Below, one piece after another: positions 47,306 to 57,813 of a stretch of DNA of 64,000 bases (position 1 is the first letter of the stretch; each line of letters begins with the position of its first letter). The notes under the pieces were generated by a model that was given only the letters and a program-made list of their open reading frames with translations, was not told where the DNA came from and did no database searches. Source of the stretch: Terrabacter tumescens (GTDB lineage: Bacteria > Actinomycetota > Actinomycetes > Actinomycetales > Dermatophilaceae). The translations under genes and the position numbers were made by a program. The stretch lies in assembly GCF_014646815.1 (NCBI RefSeq), contig NZ_BMNZ01000003.1, positions 124,001-188,000 of the forward strand, given 5' to 3'.

Positions 47306-48823
47306 GACGGCTGCCGACGACCCGCGGCGTGCGCTCCCACGCCGCCGGTCACGGCGGCCACGGCGGTCACGGCGCGCCTCGGCCGGCGAGGTCCACGGGA
47401 GCACTGCGGTGGCGAGGTCGGCCACGGCGGTGCGCGCCGGTGAGTCGGGTGCGTGCTCGACGAGCGAGCGCCCGGCGAGCAACGCCCCGTCCAGCGCACC
47501 GGGGTCGTCGGGGACGAAGCGCACCGACGTCAGCCCGGCGAAACGCAGGAGCGAGTCGGCGATGCGCGACTCCGGGCGCGAGCCCACGGCGCCGCTCCGG
47601 ACGCGGTTGACCACCGGGACCGGCTCACCGGAGGGGACGGTGCCGAGCTCCTGGAGGCCGCGGACGAAGCGTTGCAGCGCCACGGGGTCGGCGCCACCGA
47701 CGGCCACGACGACGTCGGAGGCCGCGAGAGAGGTCAGCGTCGCCTCGTTGCGGCGTGGCGCAACGGTGTCGTAGCTCAGCTCCTCGTCGTCCTCGAGGCA
47801 GAAGCCGCAGTCGACGACGACCACCTGCACGAGGGCCCGGCTCAGCTCGAGCACCCGCTCGAGGGCGGCTGCCCGCACCTCCGGCCAGCGCTCCGCCTTG
47901 GGCAGGCCGGTCAGCACACGCAGGCCCGGGACCACCGTGGGCGCGATGCGCGCGAGGGCGGGCAGGTCGAGCAGCCCCTGGTCGGCCGCGCGACAGGCCG
48001 CCGCGATCCCCGGCGCCTCGTCGAGCAGGCCGAGGGTCTGGGCCACGCACCCGCCGTAGGTGTCGGCGTCGACGAGGAGCACCTCGACGCCGCGGCCGGC
48101 GATCTCGGCAGCCAGCGTCGTCGCGATCGTCGTGCGCCCGGGCGCGCCGGTGGGCCCCCAGACCGCCACGACCGGGGCGCGCTCCGGGCCACGTCGCGTG
48201 GTGGTCGGCAGCTCGTCGCCGTCAGGGGCGTGTCCAGCGTCTGCCTCGTCGTCCTCGGCACCGGCGGGTCGCCAACCCGCGACCCCACCGGCTTCTCCAC
48301 CTGTGGCAACACTCGTGAGATCGCGAGCATCGCCGGCTGCCGTCGCCGGCAGGGGTCCGGACGGGTCGTACGGCTCCCCCTGTGCTGACGGTGCCGACGG
48401 TGCCGACGGTGCGGAGGAGCCGGCGGACCCGGCCGGCTCGGACGCACGCAGCGAGGCCTCGAGCTCGTCGACCCCACCGGGGCCCGCCTCGAGGGTCGTG
48501 GTCCAGCGTTCGGCATCCGCGTCGACGGGAAGCGCGTCCGACACGGTGAGCTGGCGGAGCCGGCGCTCGCCGGCCTCGTCGTCGGCGGGATGGACCCCGA
48601 TGACGCGGATCCGGTTGGCACGCAGGCGGTTGACGACTCCGAGGTCGAGCCCACGCAGGTCGGAGGAGATGACGGCCGTGTCGCCGAGACCCGCCTCGGC
48701 CACCGAGAGCAGCTCGGAGACGTCGGCGCAGCGACGGCTCACGGTCACACCGCGCACACCCTCGAGCGTCGTGGCGACCGCCGCCTCCCACTGGTGGCTC
48801 AGGGCGGTCAGGACCTCGGTCAT
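47297..48823 (-). CDS. CpaE/MinD-like P-loop ATPase with receiver-like N-terminus
   Basis: A 508-residue protein. An N-terminal ~110-residue domain resembles the degenerate receiver of CpaE. A long Ala/Ser/Pro/Gly linker follows (about 125-210), then a ParA/MinD-type ATPase from ~215. The P-loop reads GPTGAPGRTT at 223-232, so the usual GKT lysine is Arg. LLVDADTYGG and VVVDCGF follow as in the family. The basic C-terminal tail (RRDRRGRRDRRRG) may bind membrane or nucleic acid. ATG overlaps the SAF gene stop (ATGA). CpaE homologues localise Flp/Tad pilus machinery, but no other pilus genes are seen here. Confidence 0.85.
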   Translation of the reverse strand: MTEVLTALSHQWEAAVATTLEGVRGVTVSRRCADVSELLSVAEAGLGDTAVISSDLRGLDLGVVNRLRANRIRVIGVHPADDEAGERRLRQLTVSDALPVDADAERWTTTLEAGPGGVDELEASLRASEPAGSAGSSAPSAPSAPSAQGEPYDPSGPLPATAAGDARDLTSVATGGEAGGVAGWRPAGAEDDEADAGHAPDGDELPTTTRRGPERAPVVAVWGPTGAPGRTTIATTLAAEIAGRGVEVLLVDADTYGGCVAQTLGLLDEAPGIAAACRAADQGLLDLPALARIAPTVVPGLRVLTGLPKAERWPEVRAAALERVLELSRALVQVVVVDCGFCLEDDEELSYDTVAPRRNEATLTSLAASDVVVAVGGADPVALQRFVRGLQELGTVPSGEPVPVVNRVRSGAVGSRPESRIADSLLRFAGLTSVRFVPDDPGALDGALLAGRSLVEHAPDSPARTAVADLATAVLPWTSPAEARRDRRGRRDRRRGSARRGSSAAVGA

Positions 48824-49482
48824 GCTCCGCCGCCGGTCGCGGCACCGACGGACGGCACCAGGGTCAGCTTCGCCTCGCCGTCCACCGCCTCGACGAGCGG
48901 CTGCACCTTGTCGGAGGGCACGTAGATCTGCACCGACGTCATCCAGCCGGAGCCGAAGCTGCCACTGTTCGTCAGGACGGCCGCCACGGCAGCGGACTCG
49001 AGGACCTTCTTCGTCGGGGTCGTGGCGGCGTCGCTCGTGCTCGAGGCCTTCGGCGTCACGAAGACGTCGACGCGGCTGCCCCGGGTCAGGCCCGTGGTCG
49101 ACATGGCGTCCGCGCGCACTGTCACCCGCTGGACGTCGATGGCGTCGGCGTCGCCGACGGCAGAGACGGGCACCAGCTCCCCTGCGCGCACGTCGCGCAG
49201 CATGAACGCCCCGGTCGGCGCCGGCGCATCCGCCGGGAGGTAGCCGGTCATCCCGTCCGCGAGGCGCACGTCCGCGCGCGCGAAAGAGGTCTCCTCGACC
49301 TCGTCACCGGCCACGAGGTTGCTCGCGGCCACCCAGACCGGCACCCTGTCGTCGGCGCTGGCGACCGCCTTGGCCCCGAGCGTCGCGGCGACGACGACGA
49401 GGAGCACGCCCACGACGAGGCGGCTGTCACGCCACGACGGGCGCTGAAGGCGTTTGGCGCTGGGAGAGGCCAGCTCGGTCAT
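48820..49482 (-). CDS. SAF-domain (CpaB-like) membrane protein
   Basis: A 220-residue protein: basic N-terminus, one membrane helix at about 21-40 (LVVGVLLVVVAATLGAKAVA), then a SAF domain (VPVWVAASNLVAGDEVEETSF through AGELVPVSAVG). An RcpC/CpaB-like beta region follows with RVTVRADAMSTTGLTRGSRVDVFVTP. CpaB proteins are periplasmic assembly factors of Flp pili. ATG start. It is coupled by an ATGA overlap to the CpaE-like ATPase. The pair is isolated from prepilin, secretin or CpaF genes, so its role need not be pilus assembly. Confidence 0.85.
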   Translation of the reverse strand: MTELASPSAKRLQRPSWRDSRLVVGVLLVVVAATLGAKAVASADDRVPVWVAASNLVAGDEVEETSFARADVRLADGMTGYLPADAPAPTGAFMLRDVRAGELVPVSAVGDADAIDVQRVTVRADAMSTTGLTRGSRVDVFVTPKASSTSDAATTPTKKVLESAAVAAVLTNSGSFGSGWMTSVQIYVPSDKVQPLVEAVDGEAKLTLVPSVGAATGGGA

Positions 49483-49688
49483 GGGACCCCCTGTGGTCCG
49501 TCGGTGGATGTCCGGGCGACACCGGTTCGGTCACCGGCAGGCGCGGCATCATCTTGCATCACCCGGGGACGGAGCGCCCCTCGAGGCGCACAGGTGGGGA
49601 CGACGGACGAGGGCACCTCCGGGAATCTCTAGGATGAGGTCGTCCCCCGGACTGTCCCCCTGAGCGCACGGCGACAGGTCTTCCGGGA

Positions 49689-49722
49689 GGAGGTGCCCGT
49701 ACCTCCCGCGTGGGGGTACGGG
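49689..49722 (+). promoter_or_regulatory. Two mutually exclusive hairpins in the BldC-like leader
   Basis: GGAGGT (49689-49694) can pair with ACCTCC (49701-49706). Alternatively CCCGTACC (49696-49703) can pair with GGTACGGG (49715-49722) around an inner CCC-GCGT-GGG stem. Both cannot form at once. The element ends 45 bases before the BldC-like start codon. Confidence 0.45.
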
Positions 49723-49767
49723 TGAGATCAAGACCGTCGACCGGCGGTGCCAGAGGAGGAGTTCAAC

Positions 49768-49995
49768 GTGGCCCAGCGGTTCCTGCAGCTCGCCGAGGTG
49801 TCGGAGATCCTCAACATCTCCTCGGCGCAGGCCTACGCCCTCGTGCGGTCGGGCGAGCTGCCCGCCATCAAGATCGGCGGTCGGGGCCAGTGGCGGGTCG
49901 AGGCCACCGAGCTCGAGAGCTACATCCAGCGGATGTATGCCGAGACGAAGTCGTTCGTGCAGGCCCATCCCTTCGGCGCGGCCGGCGACGAGTGA
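49768..49995 (+). CDS. BldC-like small helix-turn-helix regulator
   Basis: A 75-residue MerR-superfamily/excisionase-type DNA-binding protein. AEVSEILNISSAQAYALVRSGELPAIKIGGRGQWRVEATELESYIQRMY spans the winged helix. Members lack an effector domain and bind direct repeats head-to-tail, as BldC does in Streptomyces. I choose the GTG with GAGGAG six bases upstream. A GTG seven codons earlier would add MPEEEFN, but this would place the SD inside the gene. A stable hairpin pair lies in its leader. It is divergent from the SAF/CpaE-like genes. Confidence 0.88.
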   Translation: MAQRFLQLAEVSEILNISSAQAYALVRSGELPAIKIGGRGQWRVEATELESYIQRMYAETKSFVQAHPFGAAGDE

Positions 49996-50044
49996 CCCGC
50001 AGCGCCTGACGGGTCGGGACCGGTCCGCGATCCGGCTCACGGTC

Positions 50045-50092
50045 GGGTGACCGCGATGACCGGATGACCCGATGATCCGATGACCCGATGAC
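50045..50092. repeat. Short degenerate GATGACCC repeats
   Basis: Five or six imperfect 8-9 bp copies of GATGACCCG between the BldC-like gene and its convergent neighbour. Low information; recorded because nothing else explains the stretch. Confidence 0.6.
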
Positions 50093-50110
50093 CCAGGGGT
50101 TCACCCCTGG
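50093..50110. terminator. Small hairpin at convergent gene ends
   Basis: CCAGGGG-TTCA-CCCCTGG, a seven-pair stem whose loop contains the stop codon of the minus-strand gene. Weak alone, but in the right place for both genes. Confidence 0.45.
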
Positions 50111-50652
50111 AGACGGCGGACCGAACCGAGGGACCAGAACGGCACGAGCAGCCGGCCCGTGACGTTGGCCGTGCGGCGCCTCTCGTCGGAGGCGTGCTCG
50201 GCGAGCTCCAGGTGGTCGGCGCCGACGACGTCGATCGTCCCGGTGGCCGCGTGGCCGTCGACGTCGACGAGCTCGACCACCGCCCTGTCGCGGCTGACCG
50301 CACGCAGGGCCGCACCCAGCCCGAACCGTTTGGCGACGACGGACGGCATGCGCGCACCGGCCCCGAGCCCGGAGACGGACCGGACCGCGGGAAGCGCCAC
50401 GAGCACGGGTCGCTCCGGCGCGGGCTCGACGAGCGCCCAGTCCGGCCCCACGTCCACGAGTCGGCCCGAGACGACCCGTCCCGGCAGACGCAGCGCGACC
50501 TGCGGGGTGTCCACGTTGGCGAGCAGCCGGGTGTGGACGTCGAGCAGCGCCCGCTCGCGGCGCGTGCGGTCGGCCACCTCGGACTCGAGCTCGAGCACCT
50601 CGTCCAGGACGAGCTGCGCCTCGAGATCGTCGAAGAGTCGGTCCCACCTCAT
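50101..50652 (-). CDS. Conserved hypothetical protein
   Basis: A 183-residue protein. The N-terminal helix WDRLFDDLEAQLVLDEVLELESEVADRTRRERA looks like a dimerising amphipathic helix. It is followed by a beta-rich part with VALRLPGRVVSGRLVDVGPDWALVEP, AVVELVDVDGHAATGTIDVVGADHLELAEH and VPFWSLGSVRRL, reminiscent of Sm/LSM-like or small barrel repeats. Such proteins are widespread in Actinobacteria and unnamed. The ATG has GAAGG eight bases upstream. It is divergent from the LysM gene, sharing a 100-bp AT-richer intergenic region. Confidence 0.78.
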   Translation of the reverse strand: MRWDRLFDDLEAQLVLDEVLELESEVADRTRRERALLDVHTRLLANVDTPQVALRLPGRVVSGRLVDVGPDWALVEPAPERPVLVALPAVRSVSGLGAGARMPSVVAKRFGLGAALRAVSRDRAVVELVDVDGHAATGTIDVVGADHLELAEHASDERRRTANVTGRLLVPFWSLGSVRRLQG

Positions 50653-50716
50653 GTGCCCAGCCTTCCTCGGGCGGACGACGACGGCCACCCGGTACCTGTC
50701 TTCACCAAAAGCATAC

Positions 50717-50746
50717 TTGACCAAACAGATGCAAACAGCATTAAAT
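50717..50746 (+). promoter_or_regulatory. SigA-type promoter of the leaderless LysM gene
   Basis: TTGACC (50717-50722), 18-bp spacer, TTAAAT (50741-50746), then six bases to the ATG. This is the best -35/-10 pair in the right half and predicts transcription beginning at the start codon. Confidence 0.65.
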
Positions 50747-50752
50747 AAAGTC

Positions 50753-51928
50753 ATGCGCAGGGGATCACAGTCACAGCACGAGCTCGACGAACCGTCCCGG
50801 CCAGCACGGTCTCGACCTCGGCGAGGCGGCGAAGCCGGAAACAGCGGGCGCATCCCGAGCTCCAGTCGGCCGGTTCGCGAGGTCGGGGTCGCGCTCGTCG
50901 GTCTCGGCATCGCCACGGCCGCCATCGCCCTCTTCGTGACCGTCGTCCGCCAGGCACCCACGCTGTCCGGGGCGACCCGGCCCGACGACGTCCTGCTCGC
51001 CCTCCTCGGCTGGGTGGGTCTGCTGCTGGCGGGCTGGCTCGCACTCGGATCCCTCCTCGCCGTGGCGGCCCTGTTGCCCGGCGCGGCCGGGAGGACGGCG
51101 GCGGCCGTCGCGGAGCGCGTCACCCCCGTGGCGGTGCGCAAGGTGCTGGCCCTCGCACTCGGAGCCTCCGTCGGCTCGCTGGCCCTCCCACCGACCCTCA
51201 TCTCCGTCGCCGGCTCAGGTCCAGTCACGCGCACCACCGACGGCTCTGCCCCACGCATCGACGCGGCCGCGTCGAACCGGCTGGCTCCCGGCTTCGCCCC
51301 GACCGAGGCGACCCCCGGCTTCCTCCCGACCTCGGACGCTGCGCGCGCCTCCGCGTCCTCCGCGTCCTCCGCGTCCTCCGCGTCCTCCGCGTCCTCCGCG
51401 TCCTCCGCGTCCGCGGCGACGCGACCAGCGGCGGTCCCTGGCGCCCCGGCCGGGCCTGGCTACGCCCCCACGGACACGGACCCCGACTCGGCCGAGGCCG
51501 GCTCCTCCCGCGGCTCTCGCGCCGGCAGCACCGGCGCCCCGGCCAGAACCACCCCCGGTCCCGGCTACGTCCCGACGACGCCGACGCCGGTCCATGACGT
51601 CGAGCGCCCGCGGCTGCTGGCACCGACCCCGCGCCGCACGACCGCGGCCCACGACCTCGTCACCGTCCGCCGCGGCGACTCGCTCTGGTCCATCGCGGCC
51701 CGGCACCTGGGACCGGGCACCAGCGACGCCGAGATCGCGTGGGAGTGGCCCCGGTGGTACGCCGCCAACCGCGCCGTCGTGGGTGACGACCCCGACCTGC
51801 TCGTTCCCGGGCAGCTGCTCCGACCGCCGCCCTCCACGTCAGCTCCCACCTCCCACCGTTCGACCCTTCACCCCTCCGCCCCCGAGGCCGGCGCCACGAG
51901 CGCCCCTGCACCGCAAGGAGCCCAGTGA
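50753..51928 (+). CDS. LysM-domain membrane protein
   Basis: A 391-residue protein. The basic, polar N-terminus (~45 residues) is followed by about three membrane helices: ~48-65, ~80-108 and ~128-150. A long Ala/Ser/Thr/Pro-rich region follows with tandem Ser-Ser-Ala repeats, then a C-terminal LysM module from ~300 (VTVRRGDSLWSIAARHLG through PDLLVPGQLLRPP) that should bind peptidoglycan or chitin-like glycan. I place the start at the ATG six bases from the TTAAAT -10; an upstream in-frame ATG would lie inside the promoter. It is coupled to an Rv3235-family gene by a one-base overlap. Confidence 0.85.
   Translation: MRRGSQSQHELDEPSRPARSRPRRGGEAGNSGRIPSSSRPVREVGVALVGLGIATAAIALFVTVVRQAPTLSGATRPDDVLLALLGWVGLLLAGWLALGSLLAVAALLPGAAGRTAAAVAERVTPVAVRKVLALALGASVGSLALPPTLISVAGSGPVTRTTDGSAPRIDAAASNRLAPGFAPTEATPGFLPTSDAARASASSASSASSASSASSASSASAATRPAAVPGAPAGPGYAPTDTDPDSAEAGSSRGSRAGSTGAPARTTPGPGYVPTTPTPVHDVERPRLLAPTPRRTTAAHDLVTVRRGDSLWSIAARHLGPGTSDAEIAWEWPRWYAANRAVVGDDPDLLVPGQLLRPPPSTSAPTSHRSTLHPSAPEAGATSAPAPQGAQ
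51348..51410. repeat. 9-bp tandem repeat in the LysM protein gene
   Basis: Seven identical CCTCCGCGT units. In the coding frame they give repeating Ser-Ser-Ala in the extracytoplasmic linker. Complete identity suggests recent, ongoing length change. Confidence 0.95.
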
Positions 51929-52500
51929 TGACGCGAACGCCGACGACCACCTCGTCCACCTCCCCCACAGCCTCACCCGCGGCCTCACCCGCGGCGTCCG
52001 CCGCACGCGACGGCTTCACCGTGCGCCGCATCCCGCAGACCGCTCCCCGGATCATCAGCGCCGACGAGGCCTGGCACGGCGAGCAGCCCTACGCCCAGGA
52101 CGCGCTCGCCCTCGACTTCTTCGGGGCCCGCGACGACGAGGAGTTCGGCCGCCAGCCCACCCGCACGAGCCAGCTCCCCGACCCTGCACCGCTCGTGGGC
52201 CAGCTCGCCCAGGCGATCATGGAGGTCGTCTCCGGCCAGCGCCCGGCCCCGCAGCTCATCCGGCACACCGCACCGACCATCTACTCCGTCATCGCCCGTC
52301 AGGCCATGGTGGCGGGTCGCCGCCGCGCGCCAGGGCCACGACGGCCGGCGATCGTGCGCCGCGTGCGGGTGTGCGAGCCCGCCGACGGGATCATCGAGGC
52401 GTGTGCGGTCGTCGTGTCGCACGGCCGGGTCCGGGCGCTCGCTCTGAGGCTCGAGGGACTCGACGGTCGCTGGCTCGTCACGGCCCTGACGATCGGCTGA
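51928..52500 (+). CDS. Rv3235-family protein
   Basis: A 190-residue protein. The first ~35 residues are Ser/Thr/Ala-rich. Then VRRIPQTAPRIISADE and LVGQLAQAIMEVVSGQRPAPQLIRHTAPTIYSVI and RVRVCEPADGIIEACAVVVSHGRVRALALRLEGLDGRWLVTAL match the actinobacterial Rv3235 family found beside secA. The function is unknown; the C-terminal part is a compact alpha/beta unit. ATG chosen, sharing one base with the LysM stop (TGATG), with AAGGAG seven bases upstream. It converges on secA with a strong shared terminator. Confidence 0.87.
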   Translation: MTRTPTTTSSTSPTASPAASPAASAARDGFTVRRIPQTAPRIISADEAWHGEQPYAQDALALDFFGARDDEEFGRQPTRTSQLPDPAPLVGQLAQAIMEVVSGQRPAPQLIRHTAPTIYSVIARQAMVAGRRRAPGPRRPAIVRRVRVCEPADGIIEACAVVVSHGRVRALALRLEGLDGRWLVTALTIG

Positions 52501-52616
52501 CCCGACCCGGATCACGACCACCTCGCGACCACTGGCGAAACGACGCAGACAGGACGCGGACAGGACGCGCTCGACGTCGGCGGCCACGCGGCATACGACA
52601 TCACGGGGGCACGCGA

Positions 52617-52648
52617 ACGGCCCGGACACCACAGGGTGTCCGGGCCGT
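52617..52648. terminator. Shared terminator of the Rv3235-family gene and secA
   Basis: Fourteen-pair stem around loop ACAG, between convergent stops. Confidence 0.82.
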
Positions 52649-52671
52649 CACGCGTGCTGCGCCGGGGTCGC

Positions 52672-55503
<2,832 letters not shown>

Positions 55504-55560
55504 CTGGTGATCTCACTCCCGACTGAACGTGTGGACGCGCCCGGTGGGCGGGCTCCATCG

Positions 55561-55592
55561 CCCGTGATGGGTCACGGGACCCGCCTAGGCTA
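55561..55592 (-). promoter_or_regulatory. secA promoter -10 and 5' hairpin
   Basis: TAGCCT at 55587-55592 on the minus strand would start transcription near 55580. The first leader bases form CCCGTGA-CCCA-TCACGGG (55561-55578), which could protect the mRNA 5' end. No clear -35. Confidence 0.4.
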
Positions 55593-55704
55593 GCCGCCTT
55601 CCGGACACAACGACCAACGCACCGGCGCGCGGCCCGGTTCCAATCCGGTTGCGGCGCGGGTACCGGCCGGGACCGAGGGCGTATGCCGTGTGCTCGGGCG
55701 GCGC

Positions 55705-56946
55705 TCAGCCGCTCGCTGCCGCCTCGCCGGGGACACCCGCGGCGTGGCCGACGGGGAGGTCGACGCGTCCGAGGCCGAGCCAGGCCGCCATCGACTCGAG
55801 GTTGGCCACGAGCGCCGCGCGCGCCTCGGGCGGAGCGCCCGGCTCCCAGGTGATCCGGTGGCATCGGAGCACCCCTGCCGTGCGGTCGGCCTTGAGGTCG
55901 CAGCGCGCCACGAGGGCGTCGCCGTGGAGGAACGGCAGCACGTAGTAGCCGTGGACGCGCTTCTCGGCGGGGGTGTAGATCTCGATGCGGTAGTGGAAGT
56001 CCCAGAGGGCGTGGATGCGCTCGCGCTGCCAGACGAGGGAGTCGAAGGGGCTGAGGAGGGCCTCGGCGTGGACCCGCCGCGGCAGCCGGGCCTCGGCGTG
56101 CAGCCAGGCCGGCTTCCAGCCCGGCACCGTGACCGGGACGAGCTCACCGTCGGCGACGAGCCGGGCGATGGCGGGCCGGGCGTCCTCGCGCCGGATCCGG
56201 AAGTAGTCGGCGAGGCACAGCTCGGTGCCGACGCCGTGCGCGCGCGCCGCGATGCGCACGAGCTCGACGTAGCGCTCCGCGTCGGCCTCGGGTCCAGGCC
56301 GGTCGGTCCAGGCGTCACGCACGGGCGGGGGCGCGGTGGCGGCGAGGGCGGCGTACCGGCGCTCGAACTGCGAGGTGCGCCCGACGGAGCTGATCTGCCC
56401 GGCCCAGAAGAGGTACTCGAGGGCCTGCTTGACCTCGGACCAGTTCCAGCCCCAGTGGTCGGTGCGGCGTGGCTGGTCGTGGGCGAGCGCGACCTCGGCC
56501 TCCCGCGCCGTCATCGGCCCCCTGGCCTCGACCTCGGCCCGCACGAGGTCGACGTAGTCGGGGCGCTCCGCGAGGATCCGCCGCATGCCGCCCCACGCCT
56601 TCTCGGCCGCCGCGCGCATGCGGAAGTCGAGCAGCGGCCACGTCGACGGCGGCACGAGGCTGGCCTCGTGCGCCCAGTACTCGACCAGCCGGCGCGGGGC
56701 ACGGTCGCGGGCCCGGTCGAGCAGTGCGGTGTCATAGGGCCCGAGCCGGGAGAAGAAGGGGAGGTACTGGCTGCGGGCGAGCACGTTGACGCTGTCGATC
56801 TGCACGACGCCGACCCGGTCGACGACGCGCTGGATGTGGCGCATCGTCGCGGCGAAGGGCTCGGGTCGGGGGTCGAGGAAACCCTGCGCGGCGATGGCGA
56901 CCCGGCGGGCCTGGGCGCGCGTCAGGGTGCGGGTGGCCGCGCTCAT
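55705..56946 (-). CDS. YcaQ/AlkX-type DNA glycosylase (winged-helix protein)
   Basis: A 413-residue winged-helix protein of the HTH_42/YcaQ family, which unhooks interstrand DNA crosslinks. The catalytic-loop motif QxD is present in VGVVQIDSVNVLARSQYLPFFSRLG, followed by YWAHEASLVP, WGWNWSEVKQALEYLFWAGQI and the C-terminal LSPFDSLVWQRERIHALWDFHYRIEIY typical of the family. ATG overlaps the stop of the upstream response regulator gene (ATGA), so the two are coupled. No close damage-response gene is adjacent. An octamer TATGCCGT lies 16 bases past its stop. Confidence 0.9.
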   Translation of the reverse strand: MSAATRTLTRAQARRVAIAAQGFLDPRPEPFAATMRHIQRVVDRVGVVQIDSVNVLARSQYLPFFSRLGPYDTALLDRARDRAPRRLVEYWAHEASLVPPSTWPLLDFRMRAAAEKAWGGMRRILAERPDYVDLVRAEVEARGPMTAREAEVALAHDQPRRTDHWGWNWSEVKQALEYLFWAGQISSVGRTSQFERRYAALAATAPPPVRDAWTDRPGPEADAERYVELVRIAARAHGVGTELCLADYFRIRREDARPAIARLVADGELVPVTVPGWKPAWLHAEARLPRRVHAEALLSPFDSLVWQRERIHALWDFHYRIEIYTPAEKRVHGYYVLPFLHGDALVARCDLKADRTAGVLRCHRITWEPGAPPEARAALVANLESMAAWLGLGRVDLPVGHAAGVPGEAAASG

Positions 56947-57632
56947 TCGCCGGGGTCGATGAGGCGCTGTCGCACGGCGTACATCGCCGCCTCCATGCGC
57001 GAGTGCATCTGGAGCTTGTCGAGGATGTTGCGGATGTGGTTGCGCACGGTGTTCTCGGCGATGAACAGCTCGTTCGCGATTTCGCGGTTGAGGCGGCCCC
57101 GGGCGACGAGCCTGAGGATCTCGAGCTCGCGCTCGGTCAGGCGCGGCAGCTCGAGCCCCGAGATCGGTGCGGGCACCGGCTCGCGCTGGCTGATCTGCTT
57201 GAACTCCTCGAGCAGCTTGGAGGCCATGAGCGGCGAGAGCAGCGACTGGCCGTGGAACACGGCACGGATGCCTGCCGCGACCTCCTCAGGCGGCACGTCC
57301 TTCAGCAGGTAGCCGTTGGCGCCGGCGCGGACCGCCTCGAAGAGGTTGGCCTCCTCGTCGGAGCTCGTCAGCATGATGATGCGGGCCGACGGCACCCGCT
57401 GCTTGATGACGCGGCATGCGTCGATGCCGCCACGCTTGGGCATGCCGACGTCCATGACGATGACGTCGGGGAGGATCTCCTCCGCCTGGTCGACCGCCTC
57501 GACCCCGTCGGCGGCCTCGCCGACGATCTCGATGCCGTCCTCGACGGCGAGGACCATCTGCAGGCCCCGACGGTAGAGCGCGTGGTCGTCGACAATGAGG
57601 ACGCGGATGACATCCGGGGACGGCGGGTTCAC
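56943..57632 (-). CDS. Orphan NarL/LuxR-family response regulator
   Basis: A 229-residue regulator. The receiver domain has acidic DD in VLIVDDHALYRRG, phospho-acceptor Asp61 in VMDVGMPKRGG, and Lys in LLKDVPPEE. The LuxR-type helix-turn-helix is LTERELEILRLVARGRLNREIANELFIAENTVRNHIRNILDKL near 163-205. No kinase gene is adjacent. An orphan regulator at this place between hpf and secA is also found in streptomycetes. The GTG start has only a G-rich, weak SD. It ends in an ATGA overlap with the glycosylase gene. Confidence 0.92.
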   Translation of the reverse strand: MNPPSPDVIRVLIVDDHALYRRGLQMVLAVEDGIEIVGEAADGVEAVDQAEEILPDVIVMDVGMPKRGGIDACRVIKQRVPSARIIMLTSSDEEANLFEAVRAGANGYLLKDVPPEEVAAGIRAVFHGQSLLSPLMASKLLEEFKQISQREPVPAPISGLELPRLTERELEILRLVARGRLNREIANELFIAENTVRNHIRNILDKLQMHSRMEAAMYAVRQRLIDPGE

Positions 57633-57754
57633 GCCCCCATCTTGGCGCACACCCCGGAAACCGCAGCCCAAGGGCGCTCCGGCCGCGCGGCGCACCCGCG
57701 ACGGCGCGGTCGAGCCAGGCCGCGGACGCCTGCGGGAGCCGGGCGCGGACGCCC

Positions 57755-57788
57755 GTCGGGGCGCCCCCCGTGGAGGGAGCGCCCCGAC
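57755..57788 (-). terminator. Terminator of hpf
   Basis: Ten-pair outer stem GTCGGGGCGC/GCGCCCCGAC with a C-rich/G-rich interior that can extend pairing, 26 bases after the hpf stop. Confidence 0.75.
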
Positions 57789-57813
57789 GACGTCACCGGT
57801 CGGGGAGCAGGGG

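Noticed and set aside
47297-49482. Complete Flp/Tad pilus locus
   Set aside because: Only CpaE-like and CpaB-like genes are present; no prepilin, ATPase CpaF, secretin or peptidase gene is in the window.
50101-50110. Transposon-like ends near the GATGACCC repeats
   Set aside because: The repeats are short and imperfect, and no transposase or target-site duplication is seen.
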